Source: Caldifarciminota bacterium (GTDB lineage Bacteria; SDB-A). Taken from it: DNA of 43,483 bases. Shown piece by piece: positions 9,023-15,978 of this stretch. Location of the stretch: positions 1 through 43,483 of the forward strand of contig JAFGIG010000001.1 in assembly GCA_016929715.1 (NCBI GenBank), in the 5' to 3' direction. Within the stretch, counting starts at the first letter, position 1, and every line of letters begins with the position of its first letter. Below the pieces are notes generated by a model that saw only the letters and a program-made list of their open reading frames with translations, searched no databases and was not told where the DNA came from. Made by a program: the position numbers and the translations under genes.

Positions 9023-9104
9023 TGCCGGGAGTGGGAATCGAACCCACAAGGTTTAAACCGGCGGATTTTAAGTCCGCTGCGTATACCGATTTCGCCATCC
9101 CGGC
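9023..9104 (-). tRNA. tRNA-Leu (anticodon UAA)
   Basis: The minus strand folds into a class II tRNA of 82 nt. The acceptor stem pairs GCCGGGA with TCCCGGC and the discriminator is A. The anticodon stem GCGGA/TCCGC encloses the loop CTTAAAA, reading UAA. The long variable arm contains GGT-TTAA-ACC, and the T-arm is GTGGG-TTCGATT-CCCAC. CCA is not encoded. It is the last of three co-transcribed tRNAs, and a protein gene starts 12 nt beyond its 3' end. Confidence 0.97.
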
Positions 9105-9110
9105 CGAAAA

Positions 9111-9182
9111 AGGCGGCGTCCGGACTTGAACCGGAGAATAGCGGTTTTGCAGACCGCCGCCTTACCACTTGGCTACGCCGCC
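9111..9182 (-). tRNA. tRNA-Cys (anticodon GCA)
   Basis: The minus strand gives a 72-nt cloverleaf. The acceptor stem GGCGGCG/CGCCGCC has discriminator U, the identity base expected for tRNA-Cys. The anticodon stem GCGGT/ACCGC carries the loop CTGCAAA, reading GCA. The T-arm is TCCGG-TTCAAGT-CCGGA. CCA is not encoded. It lies 6 bp from tRNA-Leu and 8 bp from tRNA-Gly, so all three come from one precursor. Confidence 0.97.
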
Positions 9183-9190
9183 GTTGAAAA

Positions 9191-9263
9191 AGCGGGAGAC
9201 GGGATTCGAACCCGCGACATCCACCTTGGCAAGGTGGCGCTCTACCAACTGAGCTACTCCCGC
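9191..9263 (-). tRNA. tRNA-Gly (anticodon GCC)
   Basis: The minus strand gives a 73-nt cloverleaf. The acceptor stem is GCGGGAG/CTCCCGC with discriminator U, the D-arm is GCTC/GAGC, and the anticodon stem CCACC/GGTGG encloses TTGCCAA, reading GCC. The T-arm is GCGGG-TTCGAAT-CCCGT. CCA is not encoded. It is first in the Gly-Cys-Leu tRNA run, and its 5' end is about 5 nt from the predicted transcription start of the promoter at 9275-9302. Confidence 0.97.
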
Positions 9264-9274
9264 TTGTTTATATG

Positions 9275-9302
9275 ATTTTATCAAAGGGTTTTAGCGTGTC
9301 AA
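9275..9302 (-). promoter_or_regulatory. Sigma-70-type promoter of the tRNA Gly-Cys-Leu run
   Basis: On the minus strand a perfect -35 TTGACA (9297-9302) is followed, after a 16-bp spacer, by the -10 TAAAAT (9275-9280). Transcription would begin near 9268, just before the tRNA-Gly 5' end at 9263. It is the best consensus promoter seen in the window and may also drive the genes from the amidohydrolase to the barrel protein. Confidence 0.8.
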
Positions 9303-9305
9303 GTT

Positions 9306-10085
9306 TTATCTGAATCCGAGGGATTTTCTGGTGTCAGTTCCAAGAATAATAATTATTCTGTCTTCTTTCAGTCTCGTAAAAGGCAGAGACAAAAGGAGAC
9401 TTTCTTCCAACGCCGAAGGATAATCCGCAAAATTCATGTATTGCGGCATTCTCTCTTCGGAATCCGAAGAAGCCACTGAATAATCATTGGTGCTAACCAT
9501 ATATCCTATGTTTTCATCCCACTCTTTCCTGTGTTTAGGCCAGACCATATATCTTTCTCTTTCGAAAGATCTGCAGGACGCATGCATGAAAACCGGAAAA
9601 CCGGCGTTCGTAAATGACGAATATGCCGGTCTGAAAAAAATTCTTCCCGGAGAAATATAAATACATCTGAAAGACTTAATCACTATGGAATGTTTCTTCT
9701 CAAACAGCTCAGAAAAAAAAACGAGACATGCTTCTATCGCAGCGGGTTCACTTTCATCAAAAAAGGTAAACAATATATAAGTGCCCGATGTTTCAGGCGG
9801 CGCGAAAAAGCTGTTTGCCTTTTCAATTTTCCATAGTCTGCCTGAAAGGCTGAGAAAAGAATCAATTTCACGTAAATTGTTTTCACAAAAAACCGATGCA
9901 ACCGCCTGAAAAAGGCTGGAATTATTCATTATTACGACCCTCAGCGTGTCTGAAGCCAACTCATTCGCTTTTCGTTTATCGTTTTCGGTGGAATCGCTTA
10001 AATCGACCGGATGGGGAACTGAACAGGAAAAGAACAGCAAGACGACAAATGATACAGTATTTGTTACCCGATTAATTCTCGGCAA
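9306..10085 (-). CDS. Putative lipoprotein, unknown function
   Basis: I do not recognise this 259-aa protein. It begins with a basic residue cluster and a hydrophobic stretch (about 11-19) ending FFSC. C21 could be the lipidation site, although the lipobox is loose. A Ser/Asp/Lys-rich linker (about 26-45) precedes a globular domain. The TTG start at 10083-10085 is supported by AAAGGA 8 nt upstream (10094-10099), and it makes a 14-bp overlap with the preceding gene, so the two are probably co-translated. It is the last gene of the smg-topA operon. A distant tie to Bacteroidetes-type DUF4837 lipoproteins is possible, but I cannot confirm it. Confidence 0.6.
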   Translation of the reverse strand: MPRINRVTNTVSFVVLLFFSCSVPHPVDLSDSTENDKRKANELASDTLRVVIMNNSSLFQAVASVFCENNLREIDSFLSLSGRLWKIEKANSFFAPPETSGTYILFTFFDESEPAAIEACLVFFSELFEKKHSIVIKSFRCIYISPGRIFFRPAYSSFTNAGFPVFMHASCRSFERERYMVWPKHRKEWDENIGYMVSTNDYSVASSDSEERMPQYMNFADYPSALEESLLLSLPFTRLKEDRIIIILGTDTRKSLGFR

Positions 10086-10836
10086 CTATAAGATCCTTTA
10101 TGCATTCATTGTCGTATATTCTTTTCCCCTCTCCGTCGAGAAATCTGAAAAAAGGGATGACAATTGGAAGCGGGTTTTTTGAAAAACCGGCTTTTATAAG
10201 CCCGGGTTTAATTTTCACTGTTTTGCTTTTTACTGAACTCAACGGATAGGGATTTTCATAAGATTTCGACCATCCCGCTGAATAGACAACCTTAAAAAGT
10301 TTTACCGTCTCGGAGTTCAGTTTGTAGTTTTTTGAAAGGAAATCCCAGTCGATAGGTATTTTTTTTATGTTTTTCTCGTCGAGGTTGTTGAAAGTCTCAA
10401 TATATTTAATCCATTTTCCGAGCCATTTTTTTTCTCTGTCCTCAAAAATGTGATCTCTATCTACCTCGCTGTCAAGCCAGCTGAAAAAAATATTTTCCGC
10501 AAGTGAATCTCCCTGCGGCAGGGTTATCTTTATCACTCCTTTAATGTCAAGGCTTGTTTTTTTACCTGTTATTTTAACATTTGCCCTTGCAGCAATAAAA
10601 AATTCGTTGTTTTTCGCTGACGAAAGGCTCAGGTCGCCTGAAGCGTAAACTATGCTGTCCCTGAAAAAAGTTATCCCGCTGTCTTTTTTCGGAGGGATTT
10701 TTTTTACATTCAGGACCGGATCAGGCTTTATAATCTCTTTTTTCGGCTTTTCTTTTAGAAAAAGTTTTTTCGGCGTCTTTAATTTACCCGTCTTTTTGAC
10801 TGAAGCATTATTTATTTTCGCGGACTTTTTTGCCAC
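10072..10836 (-). CDS. Hypothetical protein with lysine-rich N-terminus
   Basis: I do not recognise this 254-aa protein. The first 50 or so residues are low-complexity and very rich in Lys and Pro (KKxxK-type runs), looking disordered and able to bind nucleic acid or acidic surfaces. The remaining 200 residues look like a compact mixed domain beginning near DSGITFFRDSIVYASGDLS. No signal peptide or membrane segment is present. The GTG start is preceded by AAAGGGGTG at good spacing. It lies 14 bp after the GH13 gene and overlaps the lipoprotein gene by 14 bp. The pairing with a lipoprotein suggests a common, unknown role. Confidence 0.6.
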   Translation of the reverse strand: MAKKSAKINNASVKKTGKLKTPKKLFLKEKPKKEIIKPDPVLNVKKIPPKKDSGITFFRDSIVYASGDLSLSSAKNNEFFIAARANVKITGKKTSLDIKGVIKITLPQGDSLAENIFFSWLDSEVDRDHIFEDREKKWLGKWIKYIETFNNLDEKNIKKIPIDWDFLSKNYKLNSETVKLFKVVYSAGWSKSYENPYPLSSVKSKTVKIKPGLIKAGFSKNPLPIVIPFFRFLDGEGKRIYDNECIKDLIVAEN

Positions 10837-10850
10837 GTCTTCACCCCTTT

Positions 10851-12305
10851 TCAGTATATTTTGTAAACCTTGAATTCATAGGGTTCAAGTTCAAAATACA
10901 GACCTGAATCCATTACGCTCTTTTTTTCCCTTTCCCAAATTTTGTCGGAGAAAACATCTTTGAAAAAAATTGTTCCTTCTTCTGCATGGATTTTTTCGAG
11001 CATTGAAAATCCGCTTTTGTGAAAAGGCGTGTTATTGACGACGGCTAGAACATCTTCATCCTTATAAGACCATTGGAATGAAAACACGCCTGAAAAACCT
11101 TGCTCTTCAGGAGAATATATTTTCAAAAGAGTCCATCTTCCTTCGTGCAGTGCTTCCTCTGCAATAAGATTCAGCATCTTTTGAAAGAAAATTAAAATCT
11201 CGGGATCGGGATTTTCTTCCGGCCAGCGTGTAAACTGTATCGGAGATCTGTTTTTCCTGCCTTCGGTTTGACCCTCGTAGAAAAGCCTCATGCCCGGCAG
11301 AAGGTAAGTAAGAATTGATGCGGAAAAAAGCTTTCCGTTTTTAAACACGGACGAAGCTCTCTCTTCGTCATGGTTTTCAAGAAATCTGACAAGCTTTTGA
11401 TAAAAGACTTTTTCTGCGTGAAAATGTCCGAAGACAGCTTCGTTTTCACCGTATCTCAGCCTGTCGTAAAGCGTTTTGTCGTAAGTGTAGTCAAAACCCT
11501 GCTGTTGAAGCTCCCATTCCATTCCCCAATAAACCTCAGCTATAAAAAGAAAACCCTCATTCAAATACTTCACTTCAGCAATGGCTTTTTTCCAAAATTC
11601 TTCTGAGGTTTCAATGGGTTTATTCCATGTCCTGGAAAAGACATCATTTGTGACAAGCATAGCCATATCACACCTGACGCCGTCGCATAACTCTGTTATG
11701 CTTTTCAAGGATTCAATCATGACCTCTCGTGTTTCGGCTTTTGAATAATCCAGCTGCGCCGTGTCGTTCCAGGCTGGAAAATTCGGATCTTTTCCCATCG
11801 CTATAATATTCCCGTTTTTAAGAAACGCGCTCTTTTGAAGAAGGAGAGATTCATCGCCTTCCATGAATATCTGAGGCTTTTGTAGTATCAGGGAACTGTC
11901 CCTTGAAGTGTGATTAGGAACAAAATCAAGTATTATTTTTTTTGGTTCTATCCTCTTCTTAAAATCAAGAAAGCCTTCGCGGGTTCCGAAAGAGTTTTCA
12001 ATCATGTATTCAGGAATCGAATACGCCGATGAATCAATGTCTTCCCAAGGGTTGAATTCATGAAGCAGGTCGTCTCCGGCAGTTATCAAGCCCGTGCAGT
12101 TTTGAGCCATTTCCCTTGCCTCATGACTCCTTTTCCAGATCCCCATCAGCCAAAATCCGTCGTAAGGAGATTCTTTTATCTTCCGGATTTCCTCATCAGG
12201 AAAACAGTCGAAGCTGATTTTTCTGCCGTATTCCAAAGAAAGTTTTTCCAGCCATATTTTTGTGTGCCGTTCGAGAACTGAAGGATATTTTCTCCACTTT
12301 GTCAT
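10851..12305 (-). CDS. GH13 alpha-amylase-family glycosidase
   Basis: This 484-aa protein should hydrolyse or transfer alpha-glucosidic bonds in the cytosol, since no signal peptide is seen. The GH13 conserved regions are present: region I DFVPNH (127-132), the nucleophile D213 in GVRCD, the acid/base E257 in FIAEVYW, and the transition-state stabiliser D313 in ENHDEER. A short C-terminal beta domain follows the barrel. The ATG overlaps the topA stop as ATGA, so it is translated with topA. No glycogen or maltose genes lie nearby, which makes its pathway uncertain. The first 70 residues differ from standard amylases. Substrate specificity cannot be assigned. Confidence 0.85.
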   Translation of the reverse strand: MTKWRKYPSVLERHTKIWLEKLSLEYGRKISFDCFPDEEIRKIKESPYDGFWLMGIWKRSHEAREMAQNCTGLITAGDDLLHEFNPWEDIDSSAYSIPEYMIENSFGTREGFLDFKKRIEPKKIILDFVPNHTSRDSSLILQKPQIFMEGDESLLLQKSAFLKNGNIIAMGKDPNFPAWNDTAQLDYSKAETREVMIESLKSITELCDGVRCDMAMLVTNDVFSRTWNKPIETSEEFWKKAIAEVKYLNEGFLFIAEVYWGMEWELQQQGFDYTYDKTLYDRLRYGENEAVFGHFHAEKVFYQKLVRFLENHDEERASSVFKNGKLFSASILTYLLPGMRLFYEGQTEGRKNRSPIQFTRWPEENPDPEILIFFQKMLNLIAEEALHEGRWTLLKIYSPEEQGFSGVFSFQWSYKDEDVLAVVNNTPFHKSGFSMLEKIHAEEGTIFFKDVFSDKIWEREKKSVMDSGLYFELEPYEFKVYKIY

Positions 12306-14509
12306 TCTGTTTCTCCTGTTTTTTCTTCAGCGCTTTTTACTTTGCCGCACACAGGACAGGTCAACATAATCCCTTTTTTCGTTTTTTTCTCGAGAAGTGC
12401 TACACTGCCGCAATCAGGGCAAATGTCCTTAACCGGTTTCGTCCAGAATAATTTTTTGCATTTGTCGCATGACCAGTAAACTTTGCCTTTTTGACTTCTC
12501 TTTTCAGCAATTTTACCTAAACAGCCTTCGTAAGGGCATTCGACTCCTATGTAAAAAGGCGCTGTATAATCGCATTCCGGATATTTCGAACATTTAAGAT
12601 ACCTGCCGTATCTGCCGCTGACTGAGAGCATTTTCGCGCCGCACTTGACGCATTGAGTTTGTGTTTCGCTTTCTTCGCCATTTTCCGAAAATATGTCCTT
12701 TTTCCCTTTGCACTTCGGATAATCAGAACAACCGAGAAAAGAACCGAATCTGCCGCTTTTTATCGTCATTTTTTTCCCGCAGAGAGGGCAGATTTTTTCT
12801 TCTTCGGGTATTTCAATCTCCTTTTTCTCTTTTCCGACGATTTCCATCCTCTCTCCGAAAGGTTTGTAGAACTGGAGAAGGACTTCTTCTCTTTTGGATT
12901 TTCCCTGCTCGATTTCATCGAGTTTTTTTTCCATGAGAGAAGTGAAGTTTTCATTGAAAATATCCGGAAACGAGGTCACGAGATATTTGAGGACTATTTC
13001 TCCGAGTCTTGTCGGAGAGAGGCTTTTGTTAGCTTTTGAAACATAACCCCTTTCGGAGAGAATGGATATAATGGGTGCGTATGTGCTCGGTCTTCCGATT
13101 CCGTTTTCGTCTAGCTTTTTGATCAAAGACGCTTCCGTAAATCTCGCAGGTGGTTGAGTGAAATGCTGTTCAGCTTTTTCAGATATGATCTTCATCTCAT
13201 CGCCTTTTTTAAGCGCAGGCAGTTTTCCGTCTTTTCCTTCTTCCTTTCCGCCGTCGTAGAATATTTTGTATCCCTCGAAAACGGTTCCGGTTTTCGACGC
13301 TCTTAATTCGATGTCTTCTCCTGCGGAAAATGTAATGACTGAAATTTTTTCGACGGCGTCTTTGCATTGAGACGCGAGGAATCTTTTCCATATCAGTTCG
13401 TAAAGGTTGAAGGCATCTTTTTCCAGTTTGCCCTTTAAAGACTCCGGTGTTATGAAAACATCCGTCGGTCGGACGGCTTCGTGGGCGCTTTGAACGTTTT
13501 TTTTCGAGTCGGAATACGATTTAGGTTTTTCCGGAATTACATCTTTATGCCCTTTTTCAGATAAATAATCTCTCGCACGGCTCACGGCATCGGGAGAAAC
13601 CCTGACTGAATCTGTCCTCATATATGTTATCAAGCCCTTGGTTTCGTCTTCAATATCGACACCTTCGAACAGTCCCTGGGCAATTCTCATAGTCCTGCTC
13701 GCGCTGTATCCGAGTTTGGTAACTGCGTCCTGCTGAAGAGTGCTTGTCGTGTAAGGAGGTTTCGGTTTTATTCTTTTTTCCTGAGAAGAAAGGTCAAGAA
13801 CCGTAATTTTGCCGGACTTGACCTCTTCTATAAGCTTTTTAGCTGTTTTTTCGTTTTCAATTTTTATCCTTCTTCCTCCTTTTTTCCAAAGTGAAGCTGT
13901 GACCTTGCTCTTATCCTTAGATAAAACAAATGTAATGTCCCAGTATTCCTCTGAAACAAACTTTCTTCTTTCATCCTCTCTCTCGCATATAAGCCTTAGC
14001 GCGACAGTCTGAACTCTGCCGGCCGAAAGGCCGTTTTTTATCCTCCTCCAAAGAAGAGGGCTGATCTTGTATCCTACAAGGCGATCGAGAACTCTTCTCG
14101 CGTTTTGAGAGTCGACCTTTTGCTGATCTATGTCGCCCGGTTTATCAATCGCCTCCGTTATTGCTTTGGGGGTTATCTCGTAAAAAAGAAGTCTTTTGAC
14201 AATCTTTCCTGAGGGAATCTCCTCGCTTATATGCTGAGCTATTGCCTCTCCTTCCCTGTCCGGGTCTGTAGCTATGTAAACGCTGTCAGCTTTTTTTGCC
14301 GCTTCCTTTATTTTTGTAACATGCTTCATTTTGTTTCTGTTTAGTATGAAAACGGGTTTGAAATTGTCTTGGACATCTACTCCGAGGCTTGACACGGGCA
14401 TGTCTTTTATGTGCCCGAAAGTTGAAAGCACTGAAAAATCTTTGCCTAATATTTTCGTAATAGTTTTTGCTTTCGTAGGGGATTCAACAATCAAGAGTTT
14501 TTTGGCCAT
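12302..14509 (-). CDS. topA: DNA topoisomerase I (type IA)
   Basis: This enzyme relaxes negatively supercoiled DNA by single-strand passage. The 735-aa protein starts with a Toprim domain (LLIVESPTKAKTI with E9, and TDPDREGE at 81-88). The catalytic tyrosine is Y296 in GLITYMRTDSVR. The C-terminal 160 residues hold four zinc-ribbon-like repeats: CPLCG...C, CVKCG...C, CPYEGC...CDKC and CPDCG...CPVCG. All four keep their Cys pairs. An AAAGGA site precedes the ATG. It follows the smg-like gene with a 1-bp gap and overlaps the GH13 gene by 4 bp. Length and domain order are typical for bacterial TopA. Confidence 0.98.
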   Translation of the reverse strand: MAKKLLIVESPTKAKTITKILGKDFSVLSTFGHIKDMPVSSLGVDVQDNFKPVFILNRNKMKHVTKIKEAAKKADSVYIATDPDREGEAIAQHISEEIPSGKIVKRLLFYEITPKAITEAIDKPGDIDQQKVDSQNARRVLDRLVGYKISPLLWRRIKNGLSAGRVQTVALRLICEREDERRKFVSEEYWDITFVLSKDKSKVTASLWKKGGRRIKIENEKTAKKLIEEVKSGKITVLDLSSQEKRIKPKPPYTTSTLQQDAVTKLGYSASRTMRIAQGLFEGVDIEDETKGLITYMRTDSVRVSPDAVSRARDYLSEKGHKDVIPEKPKSYSDSKKNVQSAHEAVRPTDVFITPESLKGKLEKDAFNLYELIWKRFLASQCKDAVEKISVITFSAGEDIELRASKTGTVFEGYKIFYDGGKEEGKDGKLPALKKGDEMKIISEKAEQHFTQPPARFTEASLIKKLDENGIGRPSTYAPIISILSERGYVSKANKSLSPTRLGEIVLKYLVTSFPDIFNENFTSLMEKKLDEIEQGKSKREEVLLQFYKPFGERMEIVGKEKKEIEIPEEEKICPLCGKKMTIKSGRFGSFLGCSDYPKCKGKKDIFSENGEESETQTQCVKCGAKMLSVSGRYGRYLKCSKYPECDYTAPFYIGVECPYEGCLGKIAEKRSQKGKVYWSCDKCKKLFWTKPVKDICPDCGSVALLEKKTKKGIMLTCPVCGKVKSAEEKTGETE

Positions 14510-14510
14510 A

Positions 14511-14897
14511 TCATCCTTTATTTATCAGCAGGCAGTTGAGCAGAATTTCGACAGCTTTTACGTTCATCTTTTCTTCTGTTCTGTTTTCAATCATCTCGAG
14601 AAAAGAATTTATGTCTTTTTCATCGAGCATTCCGCTGTCCCAAAACTGCAAAAAATGCATCATGCCTTCGTCTGTAAGATTATCTATGAGAGAGAGAAGT
14701 CTTTCATCGCTGTATATATCACTTCTTTCGTTCTGCCGGAAACTCGGTATCATACTCAGTATATCCTCTTCCAGCTCGTCTCCTGTGACGCCGCTTAACC
14801 TGAGATCTGAAATTATTTCACCTATGCCTATGCCTTTCAGATTTTTCCTGATAAAGTCCATGAGCACTCTCACTTTGAGAGCTTCTTCCTTTTTCAA
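14511..14897 (-). CDS. smg: Smg/DUF494-family protein
   Basis: This 128-aa protein has no known biochemical activity. The C-terminal half reads like the Smg (DUF494) family: an IYSDERLLSLI segment, then GMMHFLQFWDSGMLDEKD, then a final helix ending VEILLNCLL. It is shorter than the roughly 150-aa gammaproteobacterial Smg. The TTG start is chosen because GGGGGAGG lies 5 nt upstream (14903-14910). In several bacteria smg lies next to topA or a TopA-like zinc-finger gene, and here it directly precedes topA, which supports the call. It is the first gene of the operon. Function is inferred only from family and context. Confidence 0.7.
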   Translation of the reverse strand: MKKEEALKVRVLMDFIRKNLKGIGIGEIISDLRLSGVTGDELEEDILSMIPSFRQNERSDIYSDERLLSLIDNLTDEGMMHFLQFWDSGMLDEKDINSFLEMIENRTEEKMNVKAVEILLNCLLINKG

Positions 14898-15051
14898 TAA
14901 AGCCTCCCCCTGAATAAAAAATATATTGCATTCCTATTCTTTCGGCAAATAGGATATACTTTATTTTCTAATTCGACCACAAAGTTAAAAAGTAGGTTTA
15001 TAGAAATTTTTAAACAAAATCAAGGAAAATCTCAAAAAGGGAGGTCTTAAA
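14898..15051. promoter_or_regulatory. Divergent promoter region between smg-topA and SPFH-hutH
   Basis: This 154-bp AT-rich gap separates two divergent operons. On the minus strand TTGCCG (14943-14948), a 17-bp spacer and TATATT (14920-14925) could drive smg-topA. On the plus strand TTGCAT (14926-14931), an 18-bp spacer and TAGGAT (14950-14955) could drive the SPFH gene. An inverted repeat, CCTATT (14933-14938) with AATAGG (14948-14953), sits inside both promoters and could be an operator. Strong Shine-Dalgarno sites mark both ends: GGGGGAGG for smg (14903-14910, minus) and GGGAGG for the SPFH gene (15039-15044). Promoter calls are by eye and weak. Confidence 0.4.
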
Positions 15052-15966
15052 TTGACTTTTATGTCTTTTCTTTTTTTCCTCTTCGCCTTCGCAGGCGGCA
15101 TATCCTTAATTGCCCTCAAGAAAAAACCGCAGGGCATCAGCGTTTTGGTAATTTTCCTCATCCTCTCATTTTTCGCCCAGACTCTCACTGTGATTGACGC
15201 CGGAGAAATCGGACTCCAAGTCCTCTTCGGCAAAGTTCTGCCCGCGCCGATGAGAGAAGGACTGCACGTGAAAAATCCTCTGGCGAGAATCGTCACCTAT
15301 TCCATAAGACTTCAGGAATACACGATGAGCATTGCTCCCGGGGAAGGCGCAAGATACACCCCTGATCCCATTACGGCAAGAACGCTTGACAATTCCGAAG
15401 TAACCATTGACATCACTATTTTGTGGACCGTGAACCCGGAATCGGCTGCGACTATCTATTCAAAAGTCGCAACAAGCACCGAAGGTCTTAAAGACCTACT
15501 GGTTCGACCCGCGTCCAGAGCGATTCTGAGAGACGTTATAAGCACTTATAAGCTCGACGAATGTTTCAAACAGAGAGATGACATAAGAGTAAAACTCATG
15601 GAAGATTTATCATTATACCTCAACCCCAAAGGTATCATTGTCGATAACGTCCTTCTCAGGAACATAACTCCTCCGGCGAGCGTCGACATCGCCATTCAGG
15701 AAAAACTCGCCGCCGAACAGCAACTCCAGAGAAGAGAATACGAGATAGCAATAACCAGACAGGATTCCGTCAAAAGAGTAGTCGAAGCCGGCGGAATAGC
15801 AGCCGCCCAGCTTATAATATCCTCCAACTTAACCGATAGATACATACAATGGAATGCTGTGGAAGCGATAAAAACTCTCGGAGCCGGAGGTAACTCGGTT
15901 TTTTATGTGATACCCACGAACCCTTCTTCTTCAGGAGTGCCAATAATATTAAACTCATCGCGCTGA
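15052..15966 (+). CDS. SPFH/prohibitin-family membrane protein
   Basis: The protein has 304 aa. Two hydrophobic segments (about 4-22 and 30-47) anchor it, followed by a band-7/SPFH domain (about 45-240) that begins VIDAGEIGLQVLFGKVL, the usual prohibitin opening. A helical, charged stretch (about 215-260) fits the oligomerising coiled coil. Such proteins form ring-shaped membrane scaffolds and often modulate membrane proteases such as FtsH. The TTG start is chosen over the ATG 9 bp downstream because GGGAGG lies 7 nt from the TTG. It is first in a two-gene unit with the ammonia-lyase (12-bp gap). The functional link between the two is not known. Confidence 0.9.
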   Translation: MTFMSFLFFLFAFAGGISLIALKKKPQGISVLVIFLILSFFAQTLTVIDAGEIGLQVLFGKVLPAPMREGLHVKNPLARIVTYSIRLQEYTMSIAPGEGARYTPDPITARTLDNSEVTIDITILWTVNPESAATIYSKVATSTEGLKDLLVRPASRAILRDVISTYKLDECFKQRDDIRVKLMEDLSLYLNPKGIIVDNVLLRNITPPASVDIAIQEKLAAEQQLQRREYEIAITRQDSVKRVVEAGGIAAAQLIISSNLTDRYIQWNAVEAIKTLGAGGNSVFYVIPTNPSSSGVPIILNSSR

Positions 15967-15978
15967 AGGAGCAAGAAA

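Noticed and set aside
14898-15051. Replication origin at the strand switch
   Set aside because: Genes diverge here, but I see no DnaA boxes, no dnaA or dnaN, and the gap is only 154 bp with ordinary promoter-like sequence.
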